Source: a virus
Direction: 5' to 3' (one strand)
IMG/VR virus record: IMGVR_UViG_3300030102_006899
Span: 8,499-52,766 of that record
Length of the DNA: 44,268 nt
Positions 37,785-44,268 of the stretch are shown here, piece by piece. Each line of letters begins with the position of its first letter. The first letter of the stretch is position 1. The position numbers and the translations under genes were made by a program. The notes below the pieces were generated by a model that worked only from the letters and a program-made list of their open reading frames with translations, did no database searches and was not told the origin of the DNA.

Positions 37785-38621
37785 ATGTCAAAATGGTGGG
37801 AAGCAAAAAAATACAAAAGGATACTAGAAGTAAAAGAACATTCTGTTAAGTATCCTGAAATACAATTTCTTACAAGTCATCAAGAGTATATTGATTTATG
37901 TCCTGTAAAGCCTGCTTCTCAATTTAAAGAACCTACTTGGTATAGAAACTTACAGCGTGAGTGGACAGAAATGCGTAATGGTGTTGATAGTAAGTACCAT
38001 GATGAAAATTGGGACACAGTTCCTTACAGAGAAAACAGCATGAAGAAATGTCCAACAGTAGCAGACTATATGAATTTAGGATACATAATACCTTTGTGGG
38101 TAGATTTAAAAATAGATCATAGACCTTCAACAGGATTTAATTGGTATAACAAACACGCTTATGATGACACTATAGAAGCAATAACTTCTCATGATCCAAA
38201 ATCAATAGGCTCAATGCCTATACCTGAAAATAGTTGGTTTACTGCACTTAAGTTTGGAAATCCTTGGGATATAATTACTCCTCCAGGTTGGTCTGTAATT
38301 ATTACTCAACCTTGGTATCACAGAAATTTAGAAATAGAAATATTGCCTAGCATTATAGAAACTGATAGTTATCATCAGATGAATATACCTTTTCTATACC
38401 ATGGGATAGGAGAAAAAACATTCAGACAAGGTATGCCTTTAATACAAGTTATTCCTATAAAAAGAGAAGAGATACCTGATTATAAAGTTTCAACTAGAGA
38501 CAAAGAAGATCAAATCTATTACAATAAAAGTAGAGCTGCTGAAAGAACAAAGTTTCATGGGTGGTATAGGTGGCTAACTAAAATGAATAAAAAAAGATGG
38601 AAAGAAGAGGGTATATTATGA
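37785..38621 (+). CDS. hypothetical protein, paralogue of 39409 gene, 278 aa
   Basis: It holds KKCPTVADYMNLGYIIPLWV, ITPPGWSVIITQPWYHRNLE, ILPSIIETDSYHQMNIPF and RQGMPLIQVIPIKREE. Each is matched in the 39409-40152 protein. These are strongly conserved positions rich in Pro, Trp and His, suggesting an enzyme or a binding protein rather than a structural repeat. Similar proteins occur near oxygenases in marine phages as unnamed families (possibly Pfam DUF6065, recalled but not checked). GGAG precedes the start. The C-terminus is basic. Confidence 0.65.
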   Translation: MSKWWEAKKYKRILEVKEHSVKYPEIQFLTSHQEYIDLCPVKPASQFKEPTWYRNLQREWTEMRNGVDSKYHDENWDTVPYRENSMKKCPTVADYMNLGYIIPLWVDLKIDHRPSTGFNWYNKHAYDDTIEAITSHDPKSIGSMPIPENSWFTALKFGNPWDIITPPGWSVIITQPWYHRNLEIEILPSIIETDSYHQMNIPFLYHGIGEKTFRQGMPLIQVIPIKREEIPDYKVSTRDKEDQIYYNKSRAAERTKFHGWYRWLTKMNKKRWKEEGIL

Positions 38622-39424
38622 AATGTCCAATGCCTAATCAATCTAAAATATGGTCTCAACCTCTAAACTTAACAAGAAGAACTGCACCTACAGTGGGATT
38701 TACTGTCCCTAAAAGAATTAATTCACAGGGACAAGAAAGTGAAAATAGCTTACCTGATGTAGGTTTTAGAACACCAAGTAAGTTTCTTAAAGCTCCTAAT
38801 GGATGTGTATCAACTTTATATATGCGAGAGAGATTATATGAAGTTAAGTTTCCTTGGAGTAATGTTCAAATACATTTAGAAAAAAATCAATTTGCTGATC
38901 AGGTAGATAGATATGGTGGAATGTCTGCAAGAGCTCATTATGGTGGTGCAGTAAAACATTATGGTCCATTTACAGATTTTATACTTGAAGAAAAAGATGC
39001 ATGGGCTAGTCCAGACATACCTGTCTGCCAAATATCTTTGCCTTTTATATTATTTACAGATGATCCTGAAGTCTGGGTTGATGTTGTACCAAGTGATAGA
39101 AACCCTAAATACAATCTTCCAATAGCAACTGTAGGTGGCTTTATGCCTATACATGCATGGACAAGAGGATTGTCATGGGCATTTGAATGGTTAGATACAA
39201 GTGTCAATAGAATAGATTTAAGCCATGACTACACAATGTTTAATTTACTATTTTCTAAACCTGTCAAGTTAGAGTATGTGGAGTGGACAGAAGATATGAG
39301 TAAGCAGTGGCATCAAATAGTAAATGTATCTAAAAACAGAAGAGAAACAAATCAGCTCTATCCAACAGCATTAGAAAGAAGGCAAAAAAGATTGCTACCA
39401 AGGAAAAAATGGTTCGGAAGATAA
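38618..39424 (+). CDS. hypothetical protein between the paralogues, 268 aa
   Basis: I chose the ATG at 38618, MKCPMPNQSKIWSQPLNLTR: it overlaps the previous stop as TTATGA and has GAGGG upstream. It includes YMRERLYEVKFPWSNVQIHL, SLPFILFTDDPEVWVDVVPS and AWTRGLSWAFEWLDTSVNRI. It is Trp- and Pro-rich like its neighbours but shares no clear motif order with them. Could be a partner of both paralogues. Function unknown. Confidence 0.55.
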   Translation: MKCPMPNQSKIWSQPLNLTRRTAPTVGFTVPKRINSQGQESENSLPDVGFRTPSKFLKAPNGCVSTLYMRERLYEVKFPWSNVQIHLEKNQFADQVDRYGGMSARAHYGGAVKHYGPFTDFILEEKDAWASPDIPVCQISLPFILFTDDPEVWVDVVPSDRNPKYNLPIATVGGFMPIHAWTRGLSWAFEWLDTSVNRIDLSHDYTMFNLLFSKPVKLEYVEWTEDMSKQWHQIVNVSKNRRETNQLYPTALERRQKRLLPRKKWFGR

Positions 39425-40152
39425 AAACAAAAAATATTGAGTTTATAACTACAGTCCCACCTTTAGTAGATATAGCTCCACCTGTTCCTGCAGGTCAAAT
39501 GATTCCTCATTGGTTTAATATGCTTAGTAATGATATACCAGACTATCAAGGTCCATTTCCTAGAGTTGGAGATTGGATCAAGGAGTTTACAGGACATACT
39601 ATTAAGAAATGCCCTGCTGTTATAGATTATCTTACTGAAGGATACATTATTCCTTTATGGTGCGACTTGTTAATACAAAAACATGGAGAAGAATTGCATT
39701 GGGAAAATCATAAACAAGACTATGGTCAAATAGAATTTCATAACTACGAACAAGCACAAACATATCCTTTTGAAGAGGGAGATCATAGACATCCATTAAA
39801 ATTTATTAGTCCTTGGTTTTTTAAAACACCACCTGGTTGGTCAACAATGTTTATACCACCACTATTAGAAAGAAATGAACATTTTACTTTGATACCAGGT
39901 ATTGTTGAAACAGATAGCTTTCATCAGATAAATTTTCCAGGTATTTGGCATACGCAAGGAGATACCATACTTAAAAGAGGAATGCCATTCTTACATGTGA
40001 TACCATTTAAGAGAGAGAAAAAACCTAAATTACTTGTAAGAAAATCTACAACTGAAGATATGGATATGATCAGAGATGAACAAACATCTTTAAGATCTAA
40101 ATTTACAGGTGGATATAGGGAAATAACTAGAAGATTTAGAAAGTCTTTATGA
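39409..40152 (+). CDS. hypothetical protein, paralogue of 37785 gene, 247 aa
   Basis: KKCPAVIDYLTEGYIIPLWC, FKTPPGWSTMFIPPLLERNE, LIPGIVETDSFHQINFPGIW and KRGMPFLHVIPFKREK repeat the signature of the 37785 protein in the same order. It lacks the first about 30 residues of that protein and has a different C-terminus. AAGGA precedes the ATG, which lies inside the end of the previous gene (16-base overlap). Its stop overlaps the ferredoxin start by ATGA, tying its expression to that of an electron carrier. Confidence 0.65.
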   Translation: MVRKIKTKNIEFITTVPPLVDIAPPVPAGQMIPHWFNMLSNDIPDYQGPFPRVGDWIKEFTGHTIKKCPAVIDYLTEGYIIPLWCDLLIQKHGEELHWENHKQDYGQIEFHNYEQAQTYPFEEGDHRHPLKFISPWFFKTPPGWSTMFIPPLLERNEHFTLIPGIVETDSFHQINFPGIWHTQGDTILKRGMPFLHVIPFKREKKPKLLVRKSTTEDMDMIRDEQTSLRSKFTGGYREITRRFRKSL

Positions 40153-40412
40153 AAGTATGGATAGATCAAGATTTGTGTACAGGAGATGGCTTATGCCAAG
40201 AAATCGCTCCTGATGTTTTTATTGGTTTAAATGATGGTCTATTTTATGTTCAAGAAGTAGTAGGTCAGTTTGGAGAACTAAAAATATTTAGTGAATCTCA
40301 TGGTAATGACCAAGGTGCTCAAGGTATGGCTAGAGTACCAAAAGGACAAGAAGAAATGGTTATTGAGGCTGCAGAAGAGTGTCCAGGCGAGTGCATATTC
40401 ATAGAGTTATAA
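40149..40412 (+). CDS. single-cluster ferredoxin of actinobacterial type
   Basis: 87 residues: VWIDQDLCTGDGLCQEIAPD, a middle with DGLFYVQEV and GMARVPKGQEE, and AAEECPGECIFIEL. Cys10 and Cys16 (C-x5-C) with Cys78 of the CPGEC motif are the ligands expected for a [3Fe-4S] or related single cluster; Cys82 is an extra cysteine. WIDQDLCTGDG and the CPGEC-I ending are typical of small ferredoxins of Actinobacteria, among them the one encoded beside the Pup-proteasome genes. These carry single electrons to oxygenases and reductases. It closes the modification cassette, so it could reduce one of its enzymes; most 2-oxoglutarate oxygenases do not need a ferredoxin, so the client may be one of the unknown proteins or a host enzyme. 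Confidence 0.88.
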   Translation: MKVWIDQDLCTGDGLCQEIAPDVFIGLNDGLFYVQEVVGQFGELKIFSESHGNDQGAQGMARVPKGQEEMVIEAAEECPGECIFIEL

Positions 40413-40418
40413 TGGAGT

Positions 40419-40541
40419 ATGGTAAATTTATACGATTTAGAGTACGAGCTACTTAAAAGAAGTAAAGTTACTGATAGGGCACCAAAATCTCAGGTTGATA
40501 AGCCAACAGGCAATACTTATAGCAACTCAAAAAAAATATAA
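40419..40541 (+). CDS. small hypothetical protein, 40 aa
   Basis: MVNLYDLEYELLKRSKVTDR to GNTYSNSKKI. GGAG stands directly before the ATG, seven bases after the ferredoxin stop. A short helix followed by a polar tail. No family known. It ends before an 80-base intergenic region with a promoter. Confidence 0.5.
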   Translation: MVNLYDLEYELLKRSKVTDRAPKSQVDKPTGNTYSNSKKI

Positions 40542-40581
40542 TAATTCTTAATATCTAAATACCTGTATGCACGATATAGTG

Positions 40582-40590
40582 TGCTATAAT
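40582..40590 (+). promoter_or_regulatory. extended -10 promoter
   Basis: TGcTATAAT in the gap between 40541 and 40622. A start near 40597 gives a 25-base leader ending in AAGGAGAG before the ATG. No convincing -35 box. The form matches the promoters at 4763 and 30558, so the three may use the same sigma factor. Confidence 0.65.
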
Positions 40591-40621
40591 TTACCTTGTA
40601 AACGACCTAAGGAGAGAACTT

Positions 40622-40873
40622 ATGGCTGAAGAGAAGGAATCTAAAGATCAATCCAAGTCTGTACCACAAGATCAAGTACAGAACCTAGTTGATCAATACA
40701 ATCAATTAGTTGCTGAAAAAAATCAACTTTTAGGCATAGTAAACGAAATGAAGATGCAAGTAGCTAATCATTCTGTTGAGATTGCTAGTAGAGATACAGA
40801 AATTAAAAGATTAAATGGTTTAATTCAACAATTAGTTGGTGGTAATCAGCAAGTCAAAACTGAAGAAGAATAA
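40622..40873 (+). CDS. coiled-coil protein, 83 aa
   Basis: MAEEKESKDQSKSVPQDQVQ, then a heptad-rich helix (NLVDQYNQLVAEKNQLLGIV, IASRDTEIKRLNGLIQQLV) and a polar end. The strongest ribosome site of the window (AAGGAGAG) precedes it. Probably dimeric or trimeric. Role unknown; possible scaffolding or small regulatory protein. First gene of the operon with the HTH and Mre11-like genes. Confidence 0.65.
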   Translation: MAEEKESKDQSKSVPQDQVQNLVDQYNQLVAEKNQLLGIVNEMKMQVANHSVEIASRDTEIKRLNGLIQQLVGGNQQVKTEEE

Positions 40874-41061
40874 TGCCAAAATATATGGTTAGTTTTGAGG
40901 CAACTCAAGATTTTATATTTTCTGATGAATCTAAAGATTCTGCTTTAGAAAAAATAAAAGTTATAAAAAGTTTTATGGATGAATCTGTAAAAGATTTACT
41001 CCTACAACATGAGATACAACTACACGAAGATATACAAGTATATATTACAGAGGAGGAATGA
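40873..41061 (+). CDS. small hypothetical protein, 62 aa
   Basis: MPKYMVSFEATQDFIFSDES, KIKVIKSFMDESVKDLLLQH, DIQVYITEEE: a beta-alpha-beta pattern of a small alpha/beta protein. Coupled by TAATG to the coiled-coil gene and by ATGATG overlap to the HTH gene. Function unknown. Confidence 0.6.
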   Translation: MPKYMVSFEATQDFIFSDESKDSALEKIKVIKSFMDESVKDLLLQHEIQLHEDIQVYITEEE

Positions 41062-41321
41062 TGAGTTCTCAACAGGGCAAAAAAAGTTTTTTAAACACAC
41101 TAAATGAAGTAAGAGACGCAACAAATAATGTTTCAAGATCTAAAGTAGATGTTATCTTAAAAGAACTAGAGCATTTTGATCAAGAAATGCATGATGATCT
41201 AGTAATGGCTTTAAAAGATAGTAGTTATTCAGCATCCAATATAGCCAAAACTTTAAAATCATTTAATTACAATATTTCAGACTCTTCAGTTAAAAGATGG
41301 AGGGCAATAAATAATGGGTAA
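41058..41321 (+). CDS. small HTH protein of actinobacteriophage type
   Basis: 87 residues. KSFLNTLNEVRDATNNVSRS, VDVILKELEHFDQEMHDDLV, MALKDSSYSASNIAKTLKSF and SDSSVKRWRAINNG. The order of a leading helix, a linker, the D-x-x-L-x-x-AL segment, then S-x-x-I-A-K-x-L-x-x-x-x-x-x-I-S-x-x-S-V-x-R-x-R is that of small HTH proteins of actinobacteriophages that precede an Mre11-like phosphoesterase gene. Probably DNA-binding. The start is ATG 41058 or 41061; both lie in the overlapping ATGATG. Confidence 0.65.
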   Translation: MMSSQQGKKSFLNTLNEVRDATNNVSRSKVDVILKELEHFDQEMHDDLVMALKDSSYSASNIAKTLKSFNYNISDSSVKRWRAINNG

Positions 41322-42528
41322 ATTTAACGAAGAGTTAGATGGTTTACTTAAGAAACAACAAGATATTGAAACAGCCAAAGTTGAAAAAAAGAAAAATTTA
41401 GAAACAGGCGTTGAATGGGATGAAAAAAAAGGCAAAGGGCAAGCCAAGATAAAATCAAAAGATAAACCATCCAAAAAAATATGGGATGCACATCTTAAAG
41501 AATGGGGTTTTGATCCTAACGAATTTGAAGTATTGAATAATACAGTTCAGTACAGAGGTTGGGACACGAATATGGGAAATGGTCAAGTAGAGCGTATGCA
41601 CTACTACAAAGCCGATATTGTTAAAATTGGTCAAAATCCTTACTATGATCCAACTGAATTAATAAAAGAAATTAAAAAAAAGAAGCCTCGTAAAAATACA
41701 GAAAAAGGAACACAAGCATTTTTAGTCGCACTATCAGATTGGCAACTTGGAAAAGAAGATGGAGATGGTGTAGAAGGTGTAACTAAAAGAGTACTTGAGG
41801 GAATTGAACAAACTAAAAATAGAGTTAAAGAACTTCGCAAGCAAGGAGTTACATTTAACAAATGTGTAGTGGCATGTTTAGGGGATCTTGTAGAAGGGTG
41901 TGATGGCTTCTACTCGATGCAAACTTTTTCAGTCCAAATAAATCAACGAGATCAACTTATGCTAGGTACAAATTTATTAGTAAAGTTTATTGAAGAATTA
42001 TCTCCATTATTTTCAGAGATACAAGTTATTTCTGTCGGTGGTAATCATGGAGAAAATAGAAAAAATGGTAAAGCATATACAGATTTTGCAGATAACTTTG
42101 ATTTAGTTATAGCAGACAATGCAGCGAGAGTTTTTTCTGCTAACAAAAAATCATTTGGTCATATAAAATTTTTAACACCTGAAAGCGATCTTTCTGTAAC
42201 AGTAGATGTAAATGGAACAATAATTACTTTTGCTCATGGTCATCAGTTTAGAACAGGTGCAGGTGGTGCCTCAATGAAAGCACATAGATGGTTGGAAAAA
42301 CAAGCAAAAGCTAAACTACCTGCAGGTCAATGTGATATTTTATTATCTGCACACTTTCATCACGAATCTATTTTGTCAGAGGGTGGCATAACTCATATAC
42401 AAACTCCTGCATTAGATGGAGGATCTTTATGGGTAGAAAATACTTTAGGTTTAACTTCTAATCCAGGAATAACAACTTTTACTGTAGATAACACAGGGTT
42501 TAACAATTATCAAGTTTTAAAAAGTTAA
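41314..42528 (+). CDS. Mre11/SbcD-like metallophosphoesterase
   Basis: 404 residues. Metal-site motifs: LSDWQLGKE (about 138), GDLVEG (about 189), GGNHGENR (about 242), HGHQF (about 307) and SAHFHH (about 344), i.e. the D-x-x, GD-x-x-E, GNH-[ED], H and G-H-x-H set of calcineurin-like phosphoesterases with two metals. The N-terminal GVEWDEKKGKGQAKI and the following GFDPNEFEVLNNTVQYRGW are features of the actinobacteriophage Mre11-like family. Probably a nuclease in phage DNA processing or recombination. It overlaps the HTH gene by eight bases. Confidence 0.82.
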   Translation: MGKFNEELDGLLKKQQDIETAKVEKKKNLETGVEWDEKKGKGQAKIKSKDKPSKKIWDAHLKEWGFDPNEFEVLNNTVQYRGWDTNMGNGQVERMHYYKADIVKIGQNPYYDPTELIKEIKKKKPRKNTEKGTQAFLVALSDWQLGKEDGDGVEGVTKRVLEGIEQTKNRVKELRKQGVTFNKCVVACLGDLVEGCDGFYSMQTFSVQINQRDQLMLGTNLLVKFIEELSPLFSEIQVISVGGNHGENRKNGKAYTDFADNFDLVIADNAARVFSANKKSFGHIKFLTPESDLSVTVDVNGTIITFAHGHQFRTGAGGASMKAHRWLEKQAKAKLPAGQCDILLSAHFHHESILSEGGITHIQTPALDGGSLWVENTLGLTSNPGITTFTVDNTGFNNYQVLKS

Positions 42529-42553
42529 TAATATACACTTCCCATACAGAAAA

Positions 42554-42559
42554 TATAAT
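42554..42559 (+). promoter_or_regulatory. promoter -10 for the lysis module
   Basis: A perfect TATAAT in the 45-base gap between the phosphoesterase stop and the ATG at 42574. The expected start near 42566 leaves only about eight bases before the ATG, and no ribosome site exists there, so the mRNA would be leaderless or nearly so. No -35 box is clear. Confidence 0.5.
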
Positions 42560-42560
42560 G

Positions 42561-42572
42561 CTAGACTTCTAG
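42561..42572. repeat. inverted repeat at the predicted start of the lysis transcript
   Basis: CTAGA, CT, TCTAG: five-base arms around a two-base centre, covering the expected transcription start and ending one base before the ATG. It may be an operator that delays lysis. It is short, so chance is possible. Confidence 0.3.
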
Positions 42573-42573
42573 T

Positions 42574-43329
42574 ATGAAACTTGAAGTATTGAGAATAAGT
42601 TCTCAAACAGACTCTACAAGTGGTATTTTATTCGATGTAACAGATGGAAAACGCAAATTTCTTTGCTATACCATTGAAGACGAATATAGGGCAATTAAGC
42701 AAAAACATGAAACGAGAATCCCTGAGGGAGAATATAAGTTAACCCTTCGTAGCGAAGGAGGCTTTCACTCTCGTTATACCTCCAAATATGGTGCTGATTG
42801 GCACCGAGGTATGATCTATGTCAATAATGTTCCAAATTTTGAGTATATTTTATGGCACACAGGGAATACAGACGAAAGCACATCTGGCTGTTTAATTTTG
42901 GGAGACTCCCAAACAAGCAATTTAGTACAAAGTAATGGCTTTGTCGGATCGTCAGTTAATGCGTATAAAAAGGTATATCCGATTGTGAGAGATGCTATTT
43001 TGTCTGGAGAAGAAGTTACTGTTGAATATATAGATTACGACTATATAGAAGGAAAAACTGTTGTAGAGCCTGAAGAAGAAAAATCTTATATATGGGATTT
43101 TTCAGGTGTTCCTGAATTTCATGGACCATTTATGGTCAAAAGTCCAATGATTAAACACGATGATGTTAAATTATGGCAAAAGAAAGTTGGGATCACAGCA
43201 GATGGATGGTTTGGCAATGGGACAAAGGGCGAAGTTATGAAAGTGCAAAATAAGTTAGATATTGAACCAACAGGTATTTTAGATCTTAATACTTGGAAGT
43301 TTACATTTGCAGAAAAAAAAGAACGCTAG
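42574..43329 (+). CDS. endolysin: DUF5675-like catalytic domain plus peptidoglycan-binding domain
   Basis: 251 residues. Residues 1-150: RIPEGEYKLTLR, YGADWHRGMIYVNNVPNFEY and ILWHTGNTDESTSGCLILGD, the His95 and Cys106 pattern of the DUF5675/YkuD-like fold, so a peptidoglycan-active enzyme is likely. Residues about 185-248 (MIKHDDVKLWQKKVGITADG, WFGNGTKGEVMKVQNKLDIE) are a peptidoglycan-binding domain. The frame ends in AEKKER just after a run of eight A residues, and the next frame (43307) continues with a second domain of the same kind. No signal peptide, so it relies on the downstream holin. Confidence 0.78.
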   Translation: MKLEVLRISSQTDSTSGILFDVTDGKRKFLCYTIEDEYRAIKQKHETRIPEGEYKLTLRSEGGFHSRYTSKYGADWHRGMIYVNNVPNFEYILWHTGNTDESTSGCLILGDSQTSNLVQSNGFVGSSVNAYKKVYPIVRDAILSGEEVTVEYIDYDYIEGKTVVEPEEEKSYIWDFSGVPEFHGPFMVKSPMIKHDDVKLWQKKVGITADGWFGNGTKGEVMKVQNKLDIEPTGILDLNTWKFTFAEKKER

Positions 43330-43555
43330 ACAAATAACACCATTTGCAGGTAGAGAGTTTATATACACATATCCAAATTTACGAGGCGATGATATTGCTG
43401 CATGGCAAGATCAAGCAGGAGGTTTGATTGTGGATGGCTATTATAAAAAAGAAGACTCCGAAAGATGCAAACAGATACAAGCTCATAACAATCTTGAAAT
43501 AAATGGGATTGTTGGAGAAGATACCTGGTATGTAACTTTTGGGAGAGAGGAATAA
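43307..43555 (+). CDS. detached peptidoglycan-binding domain, 82 aa
   Basis: From TTG at 43307 (MQKKKNARQ, inside the end of the endolysin gene) or as the continuation of the endolysin after a frameshift. Core: FIYTYPNLRGDDIAAWQDQA, GLIVDGYYKKEDSERCKQIQ and AHNNLEINGIVGEDTWYVTF, which align position by position with the peptidoglycan-binding domain of the endolysin (KSPMIKHDDVKLWQ, ADGWFGNGT, VQNKLDIEPTGIL). GGAAG lies about eight bases before the TTG, so separate translation is possible. It would anchor the enzyme to the cell wall. Coupled by TAATG to the holin gene. Confidence 0.65.
   Translation: MQKKKNARQITPFAGREFIYTYPNLRGDDIAAWQDQAGGLIVDGYYKKEDSERCKQIQAHNNLEINGIVGEDTWYVTFGREE
43313..43320 (+). 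other. A8 homopolymer at the endolysin domain junction
   Basis: Eight A residues at the point where the endolysin frame ends and the frame of the second peptidoglycan-binding domain begins. Loss of one A (or a +1 shift) would fuse both into one protein with two such domains. It may be a slippage site, an evolutionary frameshift or an assembly error. Confidence 0.6.
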
Positions 43556-43776
43556 TGTACATTATGCCAGATTATATGAGAACTGCTTTAATTAGAGCAG
43601 GTCGTACTTTTGCCCAGACATTCGTTGCAGTGTTAGTGGCTAATCAAGCAGGAATGTTTGAAGCAGATACAATTATGGCTGCAGTTATAGCAGGAGCTTC
43701 TGCTGCTGTATCGGCAATTCAAAATGCGTTAGAAGACGCACCATTCCCATTTATGTCAAAAATCCCTAAAGGATAA
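43555..43776 (+). CDS. holin-like membrane protein, 73 aa
   Basis: MYIMPDYMRTALIRAGRTFA, then QTFVAVLVANQAGMF and TIMAAVIAGASAAVSAIQNA: two hydrophobic helices with a short loop, then a polar C-terminus ending FPFMSKIPKG. Size, topology and position right after the endolysin indicate a holin that opens the membrane to time lysis. GGAGAGAGGAATA precedes the ATG. The C-terminal tail is not strongly basic, unlike many holins. Confidence 0.75.
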   Translation: MYIMPDYMRTALIRAGRTFAQTFVAVLVANQAGMFEADTIMAAVIAGASAAVSAIQNALEDAPFPFMSKIPKG

Positions 43777-43792
43777 GTAGATTTAAATAGGC

Positions 43793-43798
43793 TATAAT
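43793..43798 (+). promoter_or_regulatory. possible -10 just before the terminator
   Basis: TATAAT preceded by GGC, not TG, with no clear -35. A start about seven bases downstream would fall inside the 5' arm of the terminator, so this is either fortuitous or makes a very short or attenuated transcript leading to the gene at 43841. Confidence 0.3.
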
Positions 43799-43802
43799 TA
43801 AG

Positions 43803-43836
43803 AAAGTGGGTAGGCAAATTGCTTGCCCACTTTTTT
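43803..43836 (+). terminator. rho-independent terminator after the lysis module
   Basis: AAAGTGGGTAGGC pairs with GCTTGCCCACTTT around the loop AAATT (13 pairs, two G-U), followed directly by six T residues. It ends the operon containing the tail and lysis genes. The next ATG begins five bases beyond the T run. Confidence 0.88.
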
Positions 43837-43840
43837 ATTT

Positions 43841-44268
43841 ATGCTAAAAAAACTCAATACTTTTCTTCGCTTGTTAGTGGTAGGTCTTCTGATCTATCCA
43901 TTTCCTATTGCCTTTGCTACTGAAGTAACAGTAAATGAAGGATTTAGCGACCAAGATTGGGATGGCTACTTTACTATTACAAGAGAAAATGGTAATTCAC
44001 ATAATAGTGTTTATACAGAAAGTAGTAACTATGGAACGCAGGGACAATTTTTAAGTTTATGTCATCAAATAGGTAGTAGTTGTACACACGAATATACTTT
44101 TGAATTTTCTAGCGATATAGATGTATATGAAGTAGGTTTTGAAGTAGGTGCAGTAAATAACTCATACTCTGTTACTTTCCATTATTCAGATAATACAACA
44201 GAAACAGAAAACAAATCTGCACAAGCTTTTGGTAATGGTGGCTCTACTATGTTTGATACTTTTTATAA
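43841..44268 (+). CDS. exported beta-rich protein, partial (cut by window edge)
   Basis: 142 residues visible. MLKKLNTFLRLLVVGLLIYP and FPIAFA form a typical signal peptide, with cleavage likely after AFA. The mature part is Ser/Thr/Asn/Tyr-rich (TVNEGFSDQDWDGYFTITRE, FEFSSDIDVYEVGFEVGAVN) with one cysteine pair (LCHQIGSSC), the style of secreted beta-sandwich proteins. There is no ribosome site; the start is only five bases from the terminator's T run. Function unknown; could be a surface or exclusion protein. The frame is open to the right edge. Confidence 0.55.
   Translation, partial: MLKKLNTFLRLLVVGLLIYPFPIAFATEVTVNEGFSDQDWDGYFTITRENGNSHNSVYTESSNYGTQGQFLSLCHQIGSSCTHEYTFEFSSDIDVYEVGFEVGAVNNSYSVTFHYSDNTTETENKSAQAFGNGGSTMFDTFY

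Noticed and set aside
38597-38617. N-terminal extension of the 38618 gene
   Set aside because: The ATG at 38618 has a ribosome site and a typical overlap with the upstream stop; the extension has neither.

Overview
The window is a piece of a tailed double-stranded DNA phage (or prophage) genome. It is AT-rich, densely packed and free of rRNA, tRNA or CRISPR arrays. Neighbouring genes mostly touch through TAATG or ATGA overlaps. The gene order head-tail joining, tail completion, tail terminator, tail tube, frameshifted tail chaperones, an 1103-residue tape measure, distal tail and tip proteins is that of a long-tailed siphovirus. Fibre repeats, glycine-rich adhesins and the 26134/28129 protein family are of a kind common in marine phages. 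Two features point to an actinobacterial host. The ferredoxin at 40149 closely resembles the single-cluster ferredoxins of Actinobacteria, and the small HTH protein plus Mre11-like phosphoesterase pair (41058-42528) is a recurrent actinobacteriophage pair. My inference is a phage of an AT-rich marine actinobacterium; this comes from remembered family patterns, not from a search.

Layout. 1-3736 (minus strand): accessory and early-type genes, namely a PAPS-reductase-like ATP-pyrophosphatase cut by the left edge, a run of very small proteins, a cytosine-5 DNA methyltransferase with a second ORF in another frame on the same strand, a zinc-ribbon microprotein and an exported lytic-transglycosylase-like protein. 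3737-3833: divergent promoters sharing a palindrome. 3834-4655: HTH/zinc-finger protein. 4679-4741: a structured RNA or terminator. 4778-13116: connector and tail genes. 13116-24173: tip protein with a C-terminal S74 chaperone and two large beta-repeat fibre proteins. 24173-34582: a modular block of small structural proteins, glycine-rich adhesins, a C1q-like and a LamG-like protein. 34599-40412: a probable modification cassette with two 2-oxoglutarate/Fe(II) oxygenases, an FkbM-like methyltransferase, a paralogous pair of unknown proteins and a ferredoxin. 40419-42528: small proteins and the Mre11-like enzyme. 42574-43776: lysis module (endolysin, detached peptidoglycan-binding domain, holin). 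43803-43836: strong terminator. 43841-end: start of an exported protein. Terminase, portal, capsid and replication genes are not in the window.

How it may work together. The tail genes build a long flexible tail whose tip carries trimeric fibres and several interchangeable adhesins. Metal-binding signatures recur in the predicted virion proteins: two cupredoxin-like domains with intact copper ligands, a decayed third copy, HxH motifs and a His/Tyr-rich linker. The oxygenase, methyltransferase and ferredoxin genes directly downstream of the adhesins could modify adhesins or a host surface molecule. The observations most worth a second look are the dual-coding methyltransferase region (1911-2483), the cupredoxin domains, the modification cassette and the 4679-4741 RNA.
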